Source of the DNA: Ilyonectria destructans
Lineage: Eukaryota > Ascomycota > Sordariomycetes > Hypocreales > Nectriaceae
Direction of reading: 5' to 3'
NCBI GenBank assembly: GCA_020740775.1
Contig: JAHEWK010000038.1
Location: 62,001-126,000, forward strand
Length of the DNA stretch: 64,000 nt
The translations under genes and the position numbers were made by a program. The notes beneath the pieces were generated by a model, which saw nothing but the letters and a program-made list of their open reading frames with translations, had not been told where the DNA came from and did not search any database. This document shows, piece by piece, positions 54,401 to 63,805 of this stretch. Every line of letters begins with the position of its first letter. The first letter of the stretch is position 1.

Positions 54401-55118
54401 TTCGCCTCTGACGTATCTGACAATATGGTCCTACCCGAGGGCGTGGGCGGCTACTCGAAACGGCTCGACAAGGCGCTCCCCGGCAATCACGTTTGCGCAC
54501 TCTATGACCCCCTCAAGAGGCGCGAAGCCGACACCCTGGAACAGCTACGAACGGGGATGGCGCGGGTCAACAAATACCTACACAGAATAGGCGCGGCAGA
54601 GTCAGATATATGCGAATGCGGAGAAGAGGAGGAAAGCATAGAACATTTCCTGTTCAAATGCAGGAAGTGGGAGACGCAACGAGAGGATATGCGGAGAATT
54701 AACCGAACAAAGATGGGGGATCTCTCGTTCTTTTTAGGCGGCAAGACGGCGGCGGACGGAGACAAGTGGAGACCGAACTTACAAGCGGTGCGAGCAGCGA
54801 TCAAGTTTGCGATAAGAACGGGAAGATTGGATGTTACACAGCCATAAAAACCTACTAACAACACAAAAACAGCTAAATCTGGCACTACAGCCTCTCACAG
54901 ACAGACCAGGCTTCAGCCGCTGAGGATAGGACGCTGACCACTTGGAGAATCTGGCCTTCAAGCAGGCCTGTCGCATAGGAACAAGAGGGGCTAGAAATGG
55001 GAAGAACCAGGAGTGGAAGGCTAGGAAACAAGAGACCGGAAAAACAATGTAACGAGGGTTAGCGTTGTGGGCCCTATGAGGCTTATCCTCCCGGGCGGAA
55101 TAAATTCATTCATTCATT
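54392..55118 (+). mobile_element. 5'-truncated Tad-like LINE (RNase H / zinc-finger 3' end)
   Basis: The frame to 54847 encodes the C-terminus of a Tad1-like non-LTR retrotransposon polyprotein: RLDKALPGNHVCALYDPLKRREA, LRTGMARVNKYLHRIGAAES, the terminal CxC...H...C finger ICECGEEEESIEHFLFKC, and LSFFLGGKTAADGDKW, then AIKFAIRTGRLD. A 3' UTR of about 260 bp ends GGGCGGAATAAATTCATTCATTCATTC (two overlapping parts: 'GGGCGGAATAAATTC' and '(ATTC)n'), typical of element tails ending in a short tandem repeat. The 5' part, including reverse transcriptase, is absent. Confidence 0.8.
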
Positions 55119-56021
55119 CTGTACAGTATCATGGGAGTGTTCCGAGAAAGAGTCCTCGGAGCCTGCTGTGGGGCCGAGCCTGCTGTGGGGCCGAGCCTGC
55201 AAACCTAATTTTGTATTGCACAATATGTCTCGGAAAAATTCCCGGTTGACCAATAACACCCCTGCATAGCCTGCCGATGCTGATAGCAATTGCGGGGGAT
55301 AGCAGTGGCAGTACAAGAGCGTCTCAACTTTGGGCAATTGTGGTCAAGTTTGATGTCTGCCACGTCTCTGCCTTCTCGGTGGCTCATCTACCTGACCCTG
55401 CATAGACACTCGGCAGTACGGGACCTTCTAGAGAGCGACAGCACCCGTTGCTTAGCGGGTTACGAGGCTCACAACTCTATCTAAAAACATCTCTTCTTTT
55501 GCTCGTGCTGTGCGAGCACTTGACCAAAGTTCCCGTCAACAGGGGGGGAGTGACCTGATGGAACATGGAGATCAAAACTCTCGAAATGTGGCCTATTATA
55601 CGGTGGTTGGCTGATCCAACATCCCGACACCCCACGGAGCCCGAGTCTTGACCGTTCTTCGGGCTACTATGTAGTTGGACTCAAACCACGATGTGTGATC
55701 TTTGACGATCCAATGCAACATATCGCAGCTCCCCGAAACTTTCACATGGACGGCAAGGTATGTCCGAATGCATCCTTCTAGGCTGCAGATCTGAGATCTC
55801 AAGAGTATAATTCCCCATTCGTTAGGGCCTGAGGCCAAGAAGACGTACCGTAGACCAAAGTGTCCCGCTCGGCTCCACGTTGTCGCACGGAACACATGAC
55901 TCAGGTTCAGGGGTCAAGATATATGTGTATATATATGGTGAGGTTGTGTGTTTGCGGAGCCGAGTTCAAGTTTCCTCGTCCTACCTACTCACCTTGTGCT
56001 TGACAACCCTCCACGTCTACC
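55119..56021. other. Intergenic region upstream of second P450
   Basis: No gene is supported. A 17-bp unit GCCTGCTGTGGGGCCGA is tandemly repeated 2.4 times at 55161-55200. The right end (about 55880-56021) holds a TATATGTGTATATATATGG stretch and a CT/CCACG leader and is the likely promoter of the P450 gene. Confidence 0.5.
55161..55200. repeat. 17-bp tandem repeat, 2.4 units
   Basis: GCCTGCTGTGGGGCCGA at 55161-55177 and 55178-55194, followed by GCCTGC. Confidence 0.9.
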
Positions 56022-57700
56022 ATGACGGAACACCTCATCTTCAATTTCCTTCCCTCCGCCATAGGCTTCTTTACAGTGATATTGGCCTTATCTAGTCTTT
56101 ACCAGATCACATCATCCCCTCTGAGGGAGGTACCAGGTCCCTTTCTCGCCCGCTTCTCGAATATCTGGTACTTCTTCCACGTCAACCGCGGCGAGTTCGA
56201 GAAGGACAACCTCGCTCTCCATCGCAGATATGGGCCCATCGTCCGATACGGCCCCAACCGCTACAGCTTCAGCCATGTGGATGCCGCTCAAGCGATATAC
56301 AGCATAGGTGCCGGAAGCCGCTTCGTCAAGTCGCCATGGTATCGTGCCTTTGAATCTCCCATTCCCAACGAACCAGACCTTTTCTCCGACGCAAACATCC
56401 AACGTCATGCTCAGAGGAGACGAAAATACCAGAGTGTATATTCTCTATCCTCCATGGTGTCTTATGAGGCGTTCGTGAACGAGTGCGCCGATATTTTTGA
56501 TCAACGTCTACGGGAGATGGCGAGCGATAAAGCAACAGGAAAGAAGGGGTGGTTAGTCGATATGGGCCATTGGTTTCAGTGCTATGCCTTTGACGTCATC
56601 GGCATGATTACTTACTCTAAGCGTCTAGGCTTTCTCGATGACGGTGCCGATATCGGCGACGTTATCGCTGGCTTAGAGTGGGTGATGAAGATGAACAGTC
56701 TGGCAGGCATTTATCCTTCGATGCATACGATTGCGTCCACCATAGTAAACTGGTTGCCATCGACGTCAATAACAGGGTTACCATTCATTGTCCATTTCAC
56801 CCAGCAATGTATAACCGCGCACCAAGCACAGCCCAAGGCTATGATTCCGGAGGATGGAGAGAGCGAAGAAACGATGGACTTCTTGACCAAGTTATTAGCC
56901 CGCCACCGCCGAGACCCAACGATGTATAATAAGTGGTACGCCATGATTGGCTGTGCACAAAACATGGCTGCTGGATCGGATACGACGGGTATCAGTCTGT
57001 CTGCCACACTCTACTACTTGCTGAAGTATCCACGCACCATGGAGAAGCTCCGACAAGAAGTTGACGAGCGCGTGTCCCCCTCTCAAAACATTTCCTTCAA
57101 GGATAGCCAGTCGATGCCCTATTTGCAGGCAGTCATCAAAGAAGCGTTGAGGCTACACCCAGCAACAGGCCTTCCACTTGAGAGGGTTGTCCCAGACGGT
57201 GGTGCTACCATATGCAACCAGTTCTTCCCAGCTGGGGTAAGAGCCTCGTTGGCCCATGGAAAGGGTTTTTTTTAATTTCCACTGATCATCCTTTCTTGCA
57301 GACCATTGTCGGAATCAATACCTGGGTGGAGCACCAAAACGAGCAGATCTACGGCCCTGATGCCGCAGAGTTCCGGCCAGAGCGATGGCTGGTGGATGAT
57401 AAGGGCAAGATAGCTTTCATGAACCGCCACTGGATGCCTGTGAGTCAAATTTCATATTGAATTAACGGGATAACTCTTAACTGATCCGTCGCGCTTTAGT
57501 TTGGCCTCGGTTCGCGGACGTGCATAGGAAGGCATGTTTCATACCTCGAAATGTTGAAGCTTATCCCGAGGATCGTACGAGACTTCGATTTCGAATTAGC
57601 CGATGAGCTTAAACATGGTAGTAAGTCTTGGAAGACCAACAATTATTGGTTTGTTAAGCCAAAGGACCTTAACGTCAATGTGAGAGTTCGGTCCTTCTAG
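56022..57700 (+). CDS. Cytochrome P450 monooxygenase (pisatin-demethylase/CYP57-CYP60-like group), three exons
   Basis: Exons 56022-57236, 57302-57439, 57500-57700 give 517 aa. N-terminal anchor AIGFFTVILALSSLYQI, then PLREVPGPFLARFSNIWYF, the usual start of this fungal group. Other motifs: WxxxR-type helix C region HAQRRRKYQSVYSLSSM, I-helix MAAGSDTTGISL, ExxR in KEALRLHPATGLPLER, PERW in FRPERWLVD, and the heme loop FGLGSRTCIGRHVSYLEM encoded in exon 3 directly after the intron. Introns are 65 and 60 nt, GT-AG. It is ER-anchored, acts with NADPH-P450 reductase, and its substrate is unknown. It is the last gene of the metabolic island, separated from the BBE-like gene by the LINE remnant. 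Confidence 0.88.
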
Positions 57701-57943
57701 GAAGGATCAGGTTTGAGGTTCTGGGGATAGGGATGCAATGGGACGATGGTAGTCACAGAGCCTCCCTGGTCTCCAGGTTATAATACTTTATAATATACAT
57801 AAGCTAAGACAACAAGAGGTTGCAAGTAGGCTAGGTCTTGAGCAGGGTAGGGCATCAATCCGTGACGGGCGTTCATGAATTGACGAATAGGATGGCACGT
57901 CCCTTCAAACAAGCCGTGCCAACCTTGCATTCTCGCTTAACTG
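57701..57943. other. Spacer between P450 and IS3EU-like transposon
   Basis: Contains the P450 3' UTR with an AT-rich TATAATACTTTATAATATAC stretch (about 57779-57798). Nothing else is seen. Confidence 0.5.
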
Positions 57944-57985
57944 TACGGTGGCACCTTAGGGTGGAGCCGGCAAAAACCGCAAATG
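57944..57985 (+). repeat. Left terminal inverted repeat of the IS3EU-like element
   Basis: Starts TACGGTGGCACCTTAGGGTG and pairs with 60903-60944. One internal mismatch (GCC versus GTC). Confidence 0.9.
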
Positions 57986-58056
57986 ACTCAAATCCAAAAA
58001 TCCAAAAACCCCTCACTTACATCACGTCGTCCCAATCGGTCAATCCGTACGCCAAA

Positions 58057-59969
58057 ATGCCACCAAGAGTGCCCCTCGAGCCTCATAAAGAAGAGATACG
58101 GGCTCTCTTTGAATCAGGCATTACCCAGCAAGAGATTCTAAATCAATTTAATACCCAGCAAGTCGTACGGCACCAACCCGTCATTAAGCTACGGACCTTA
58201 CAGACGCAGCTACAAGCTTGGGGCTTTTCTCACCGCGTCAACCTCGATGACTTTATTGAGGATATCTTTGAGGCTTTTGAGGCTGGAGAAACACACTCTG
58301 ATATCTTATATCGAGTCAATACAGCCCTCAGCGTATGAAGACAACCCCCAATTAGTGAGTGAAGTCTACGATCGCAATTTACAGCCTGGGGGCTCTTCCG
58401 AAAGCTCCAGGTCCCAGAAGAAACAGTCAATCGCGTACGATTTTACTTCTACCAATATGGTTATAGTGACCAATCAATTATTCGTGATCTAAAGTATCAA
58501 GACGAAATCCAGTTATCACCCTTCCAAGTTAAGAAGATCCGGCTTGATAATGGAATGAAGCGGCGTTTCCGTACGACTGAAGAACGTAGTGAGGCATTGC
58601 GGAAGGCAATTGACTTCCTTGAGACTGACCTTCGGCGAACACAAGCAATCCGAGGCTTTGGAAGAGGTTATCTATGGAACTACGTACGACAGAAGGCAGG
58701 CATCTTGATTTCCCCAAACAGGCTCTATGACTTCTATCGAGATGTCTTTCCGGAAGAGGTCCAAAAGCGGCGTGAGGGCAACTTCAAACATCGTACGGAT
58801 TTTTCAGTCCCAGGACCTAATTTCCTATGGTGCCTTGATGGATATGAGAAGCTTAAGAGGTTCGGCTTCCAGATCTACGCCTGCATTGATGCGTACTCAA
58901 GATGTATTATCTGGTTCTTTATTGGAAGGTCAGCAACAACAGCAATTAGCACGCTCAAGCAGTTTCTTCGTACGATCAAGCACCTACGAATGCGGCCCTT
59001 CTTTACACGATCGGATCATGGCGTTGAGACTCCTCTTTGGGTAGCAGCACAGGCTACTCTTGCCCAGTGTGGTCCAGCAGAAATCACATACGAAGACGCA
59101 GATGGAGTAACTCATCGGTATCGCCAAGGAGACCGAATCCAGTCTTGTCATATGTACGGGCCAAGTACGAGGAATGTCAGAATTGAGAGCTGGTGGCGAA
59201 GCCTTAGAGGAGGAGCTAGTGACCGCTGGATTGTAAGTTGGCCTATGGCGTACGAGATACCTACTAATATATCAAGTCCTTCTTTGCTGAGCTTGCATCT
59301 ACGGCATACTTCATTGAAGGTGACGTGGTTGACCAGATTGCTCTGTACGCAATCTACGCACCGCAGATTCAAGATGAGTTTGCAGACTTTGTTGACTTAT
59401 GGAATGGTCACCGAATCCGTATGCAAAAGAATCGCGCCCATGTTATCTCAGGTCGTCCAATGGATCTCTATAATACACGAGAAGTCCGCAATTGGGGCGT
59501 TCCTATTGATGGCGAGGGAGAAGGATCTGATACTGAAGCTTTGCATACGATGCTTGCACCGCTTGAAGATATCGATATCGATAACTTCCTCACCCCTGAT
59601 ACCTTCGATTGGTGCCAGTCACGGCTACTCGACCTTGGGTTCAATGGGGACCAATCCCTCGAGAGGGACCCAATGAGGCCTTTCTTTCAGATATACCTTC
59701 AACTGCGGCAAGATATACGAGATCACATTGAAGGGGGGAACCAGGGGCCAACTTTGGCTTTGACAGCAATCCCTCGCGGAGGTGTTGGGCGTTATGTAAG
59801 TAAAGGCAAGGAAATAGATTCCAGTCGTACGATTAACCTAAGAAAATAGTATACTCTTCTCCAACAGAATCACACCTCCCTCCAAGACCAAGCTTCCCTC
59901 CAAGGAGACCCATTACCAGCTGAAATACAAGATCGACTAAATGACTTTGATGACGAAATAGAAATGTGA
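58057..59969 (+). pseudogene. IS3EU-like integrase-core (DDE) transposase, two nonsense codons
   Basis: Start ATG 58057; exons 58057-59232, 59277-59795, 59868-59969 (about 598 aa). N-terminal HTH-like repeats include TLQTQLQAWGFSHR and LRSQFTAWGLFRK. The catalytic domain has the family wording FSVPGPNFLWCLDGYEKLKRFGF (split 'FSVPGPNFLW','CLDGYEKL'; first Asp), FTRSDHGVET (second Asp) and STRNVRIESWWRSLR (Glu), then DLWNGHRIRMQKNR and RPMDLYNTREV. Introns: 59233-59276 (GTAAGT...CTACTAAT...AAG) and 59796-59867. The reading frame runs through both TGA codons at 58336-58338 and 58360-58362 without a shift, and CGA (Arg) fits both positions (SV-R-RQPPISE-R-SLRSQ). Otherwise intact. Confidence 0.83.
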
Positions 59970-60163
59970 GTCTCGTACGAGAAATCCCTATTTACGAGTT
60001 GGCCGTCTCTTGTGGAAATGACGGGTCCGAGTGGCTGGCCCAGATGCAGGCTCTGGGGTTTCATTCTCTTCAGAATCGTCACTGTGAGCTTCGTCGTTAC
60101 TAGCTATAGAGGGAGGGAATCTAGAGCTAGCCTTCATACGAGTCACCTTGCTGCCTGTACGTT

Positions 60164-60598
60164 TTGGCTTCTTTGGTAGGCCTTGGTCAAAGTCATCTGG
60201 CGCCTGACTTTGCGATCGGCCCCTCTTTGGGGGCTGCGACGAAGGGGTTGGCGTACGATAAAATAGTTGCTCATCGTCGTCCTCCAAGCCCCTTCCCCCA
60301 TTGTAATCGCCTTCTGGGTCACTTCGGTGGCTGCTGCGGCAATTGCAAATGGCCGGATCGCTCTGCTCCGTGCTCCAAACGGGATGAAGTTGAGAATACG
60401 TGGGGTCGAGTAGCTGAGCGCATCTCGTACGAGGCTGCGGCTGTCCCTTTGGCCCTCCCTGCTGGCGGGTCTCGAGAGGCCGATCCCATTGAAGTCAAGG
60501 ATGAAGCTGACGACGATGATGAGATGGATCTGGTCCCTAACCTTTATGACGGATCCGCTGGTGCTAGTACTGCTGAAGACCCTCTTCAGCTTGATTAG
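60164..60598 (+). CDS. Possible second gene of the IS3EU-like element, Cys-rich (DUF3716-like), partial model
   Basis: The plus frame contains HFGGCCGNCKWPDRSAPCS, which resembles the C..C.W....CS end of the fungal DUF3716 Cys cluster, followed by an acidic tail DEADDDDEMDLVPNLYDG and a stop at 60598. No ATG opens the frame, so upstream exons would be needed. The opposite strand is also open from about 60495 to 59988, with a Ser/Lys/acid-rich sequence (QLFYRTPTPSSQPPKRGRSQ) but no ATG either. I favour the plus strand because of the Cys motif. Either could be an accessory DNA-binding protein of the transposon. Confidence 0.4.
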   Translation: MASLVGLGQSHLAPDFAIGPSLGAATKGLAYDKIVAHRRPPSPFPHCNRLLGHFGGCCGNCKWPDRSAPCSKRDEVENTWGRVAERISYEAAAVPLALPAGGSREADPIEVKDEADDDDEMDLVPNLYDGSAGASTAEDPLQLD

Positions 60599-60902
60599 GA
60601 ATGTGTATTTCTCTTTTCTTCCTGTACACAAAACACACCAGCATTTTCCCTTGCACCTAGATAGCGCCGATGAAGCCCTGGTTTATATAACCTTGTGTGG
60701 AGGCACCAGAACGATGGCTGGCACCTTCACGTGGTGTTCTAGGTCAGTAGCTATGGATCACTTATCTCACATGAGGTCCTTAGCGAAGCGAAGACCAGCC
60801 GACTATGTATTTAAGTATGATAATTGAATTGTATGAGTTTTACGTACGATCGTGTAATTGGATTTTGGTGTGTTGGTGTTGTGGGGAATTTTGGATTTTG
60901 GG

Positions 60903-60944
60903 CATTTGCGGTTTTTGCCGACTCCACCCTAAGGTGCCACCGTA
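60903..60944 (-). repeat. Right terminal inverted repeat of the IS3EU-like element
   Basis: Reverse complement of the left repeat, ending GGTGCCACCGTA. The inner edge reads CATTTGCGGTTTTTGCCG. Confidence 0.9.
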
Positions 60945-61090
60945 AGTACCCTCCATCGCGTTATGTTCGAGCCTTAATCAACGGAAAAAAATAAAAATAA
61001 AAAATAAGGTTAGCAAAAGTGCTACGAAGCGAGAAGGCTGACTGTAAACAGTTGATTTCGCTGATCAGTGGCTTGTGGGACTCAATTTGA

Positions 61091-61250
61091 ATGAATGAAA
61101 TTTATTACGCCCGGCAGGACCAAAACTCAGAAGGACAACTCTGACCCAGATCTCCCACAGTGGGGAGTAGGGACCCGCACGCTGACAAAGATCTTGCCTT
61201 AAATGATTTCCGGCGGGTAACCCCTCGCAACGTAATGGGACTCCACTTTA
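61091..61250 (-). mobile_element. LINE 3' tail remnant, minus orientation
   Basis: On the minus strand the segment ends CGGGCGTAATAAATTTCATTCATTC, parallel to the GGGCGGAATAAATTCATTC end of the LINE at 55085-55118. Only 3' UTR-like sequence is present. It lies just upstream of the 61331 gene. Confidence 0.55.
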
Positions 61251-61330
61251 ATTAGGTCAGAACACATGTTTGCGATGCAAATATCCACCCTTCTGAATCG
61301 ATCCTCACCACGACATCAATCCCACGCATC

Positions 61331-63805
61331 ATGGATGGATCAAGGAGTGTAGAAGAGTTGACGAGACTCCTACAAGAAGCTGAGCAACGCGCCGAAAGGG
61401 AACAGCAACGCGCCGAGGAAGCGGAGAGAGAACGACAAAAAGAGCGACAACGCGCCGAGGAAGCGGAGAGAGAACGACAAAAAGAGCGACAACGCGCCGA
61501 GGAAGCGGAGAGAGAACGACAAAAAGAGCGACAACGCGCCGAAGAAGCGGAGAGAGAACGACAGAAAGAGCAACAACGCGCCGAGGAAGAGCGACGACGC
61601 GCCGAAGCGTCAGAGGAACAAACACGACTCACGACACTTGACGAGTACATCGCAGCCTGCCATACCTCCGTTTTCTCCCGATTTGCCATCGAAACAGATC
61701 CAAATCTGACCTCGAGGGGCTCCATTACAAATCCGCGTGACAAGTGGTGTCCCAAAAATCTGAGGCCATGGCCCGACTTCCTTGATCAACAGAAGCTCAT
61801 CTTCGGCACACTCTACGATTCATTCCCTACCGAAAGCCGCGTTTTCGAGAACCGAACTTTCCTGGCCGGCTTGGGAAACAGGATCTCTCAACGGCCGATA
61901 GCAGACGAGAAGACGCTCGAATATTTCCTGCATAATAGCGTGGAGGATCCGGTCAGAGCCATCATACAACAGCTCAAACAGGTGGAAGAGGTCAGAAGGG
62001 CCTTTCAGATCGGAGATGGTGTCGTCTTTGAGAACCATCCCCATGCCCTCAGCGACGTCGCCGTGGAAGTCGTGGACAGGGAGACCCCATCGACACCACC
62101 GCGGACGCCGGACCACCGAAGAGACCTCAACCAGCTGCGACCGGACCAAATCTGCGTCTATCGATCCGACAATACCCTGTCTTCCCGGCGCACCATGGTT
62201 TACGTTTCCGAGTATAAGCCGCCTCACAAGTTGACCGCTCCGCATCTTCGTCTCGGTCTCCGCGCCATGGACATCCATAAGGAAGTTGTGAACCGAAAGA
62301 CGATTCCAACTTCTGCAGACCCTGACGCGCGTTTCCAGTACCACGCAGAGAAGCTGACGGCATCTGCCATCACGCAGACATACCATTACATGATTGAAAG
62401 TGGACTTGAATACGGGCTTTTGACTACTGGCGAGGCCATCATGTTTCTCAAGATTGACTGGGACGAACCTGAGACGCTGTACTATCATCTAGCGGAGCCT
62501 GGTCCGGAGGTATCAGCTCATCCAAATAACCTCCATATCTGTACGGCTGTTGGTCAATATCTTGCGTTCACCCTCATGGCTCTCGGTTCGCCAGGAGAAC
62601 GACGGGAGAATGGGCAGAAGGAACGTCAAAAAGCTATGGAGAACTTGAAGACATGGGCCGAGGACTTCGAATCGACATTCCGCTCTATTCCAGAAAATGA
62701 ACGATCGGCGTCATCGGATTACTCACCTGGCCATGAACCTACGACCTACAAGGGCGTTGATCGGTCGCCGGCCTTGCCCCGTAGAAGGAAACGTCGAACC
62801 GCTAAGAGCCAGATCGGTGAGGGGTCGTTGAGGAAGGACGACAGGCGGGAACCATCTGATGACGAGTCGGTGCCCAAGCCACCGGACACGCCTACGCCAA
62901 CCGGACGAAATACAAGACAAGGAACTAGGCGAAGCCAGCGACTGGCGCACCGGCCGCGCGGAGGGGGTGGCGAGCAGGGTCGGCAGTACTGTACGCAGAA
63001 ATGCCTTCTCGGGATGGTCAAGGGAGGTTTTCTCGACCCAAAGTGCCCGAACGTGGCACTTCACTGCAAGAGCTGTGCTCCCGCCCGCGCACGTCATCCT
63101 GTCAATCATGAGGAATGGTTTCGCCTACTCTGGAAGCAGCTGGAACATTCTCTTGACGACGGGATCAGGCCATTGGGGGAGGGTGGTGCGCGGGGTGTGC
63201 TTTTCCAAGTGACCCTACTTGCGCATGGCTACACCTTTGTCAGCAAAGGCACGGTGCGGGCTTTCATCAAAGATCTCGAGCACGAGGCTACTGTTTACGA
63301 GCGTCTCAAGCCCATCCAAGGCGTCTACGTGCCTGTATTCCTGGGTGCCATTGACCTCCGATCGATGAACAAGATTTACTACTACGACCATCGGGTCTAT
63401 GTGGTGCACATGACATTTTTGTCCTGGGGAGGATGCAGCATCGACAAAGCGCAGAAGATTGGCGACATAAACAGGTCACTCGAAGACGAGGCCATTCGGT
63501 CATTGAGAGCCATGCATCGAGAGGGGGTGATCCACAATGATGTGCGACTTGCGAACATGTTATTCAATCCTGAGACCAACGGGGTTATGGTGATCGACTT
63601 TGAACGGGCTTTGTTACTCAAGCCGCCTCGGCGTCCGTTGGCGCAGCTGGTGCCGAACAAGCGAGCGTGGAAGTCGGAGACGATGGATATCAAGAAGGTG
63701 ACTGGTGATTCAAGCAAGCGAATTCGGTCAAGTCAAAGCTTTTCAGAGGATATTTCGTTGGCAAAGATGGCTTTCTTTGAGTGGAATGTTCACCGAGGGA
63801 TATGA
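61331..63805 (+). CDS. Fungal kinase-like protein with repeat-encoded coiled coil, 824 aa, intronless
   Basis: The start ATG 61331 (CATCATGGATGG) gives MDGSRSVEELTRLLQEAEQR. Residues about 15-95 are a highly charged coiled coil made of 14-residue units RAEEAERERQKERQ. A middle region includes DEYIAACHTSVFSRF and VYVSEYKPPHKLT, and a basic nuclear-type stretch PRRRKRRTAKS. A Cys cluster YCTQKCLLGMVKGG...DPKCPNVALHC precedes a kinase-like domain: GVLFQVTLLAHGYTFVSKGT, HNDVRLANMLF (about 735; HND for HRD, Asn present) and VMVIDFERA (about 756; DFE for DFG). Similar multi-copy proteins are common in Fusarium-type genomes and often misannotated. The usual beta3 Lys and Gly loop are not clear, so activity is doubtful. 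No intron is seen. Confidence 0.8.
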   Translation: MDGSRSVEELTRLLQEAEQRAEREQQRAEEAERERQKERQRAEEAERERQKERQRAEEAERERQKERQRAEEAERERQKEQQRAEEERRRAEASEEQTRLTTLDEYIAACHTSVFSRFAIETDPNLTSRGSITNPRDKWCPKNLRPWPDFLDQQKLIFGTLYDSFPTESRVFENRTFLAGLGNRISQRPIADEKTLEYFLHNSVEDPVRAIIQQLKQVEEVRRAFQIGDGVVFENHPHALSDVAVEVVDRETPSTPPRTPDHRRDLNQLRPDQICVYRSDNTLSSRRTMVYVSEYKPPHKLTAPHLRLGLRAMDIHKEVVNRKTIPTSADPDARFQYHAEKLTASAITQTYHYMIESGLEYGLLTTGEAIMFLKIDWDEPETLYYHLAEPGPEVSAHPNNLHICTAVGQYLAFTLMALGSPGERRENGQKERQKAMENLKTWAEDFESTFRSIPENERSASSDYSPGHEPTTYKGVDRSPALPRRRKRRTAKSQIGEGSLRKDDRREPSDDESVPKPPDTPTPTGRNTRQGTRRSQRLAHRPRGGGGEQGRQYCTQKCLLGMVKGGFLDPKCPNVALHCKSCAPARARHPVNHEEWFRLLWKQLEHSLDDGIRPLGEGGARGVLFQVTLLAHGYTFVSKGTVRAFIKDLEHEATVYERLKPIQGVYVPVFLGAIDLRSMNKIYYYDHRVYVVHMTFLSWGGCSIDKAQKIGDINRSLEDEAIRSLRAMHREGVIHNDVRLANMLFNPETNGVMVIDFERALLLKPPRRPLAQLVPNKRAWKSETMDIKKVTGDSSKRIRSSQSFSEDISLAKMAFFEWNVHRGI
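61406..61573. repeat. 42-bp minisatellite, four units, inside the kinase-like gene
   Basis: Four tandem 42-bp units (61406, 61448, 61490, 61532) starting CAACGCGCCGAGGAAGCGGA. Units 1-3 are essentially identical; unit 4 has a few changes. Each unit encodes 14 residues, so unit gain or loss would keep frame and change coiled-coil length. Confidence 0.95.

Larger units (their letters stand above)
57944..60944. mobile_element. IS3EU-like DNA transposon, complete with terminal inverted repeats
   Basis: Terminal inverted repeats of about 40 bp: left 57944-57985 begins TACGGTGGCACCTTAGGGTG; right 60903-60944 is its reverse complement with one change (GAGCCGGC versus GAGTCGGC), and both inner ends read into AACCGCAAATG. 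The 3-kb interior holds a spliced DDE transposase gene and a second possible gene. I did not find a convincing target-site duplication (left flank ...CTTAACTG, right flank AGTACCC...). The element contains 13 CGTACG palindromes. Confidence 0.85.
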
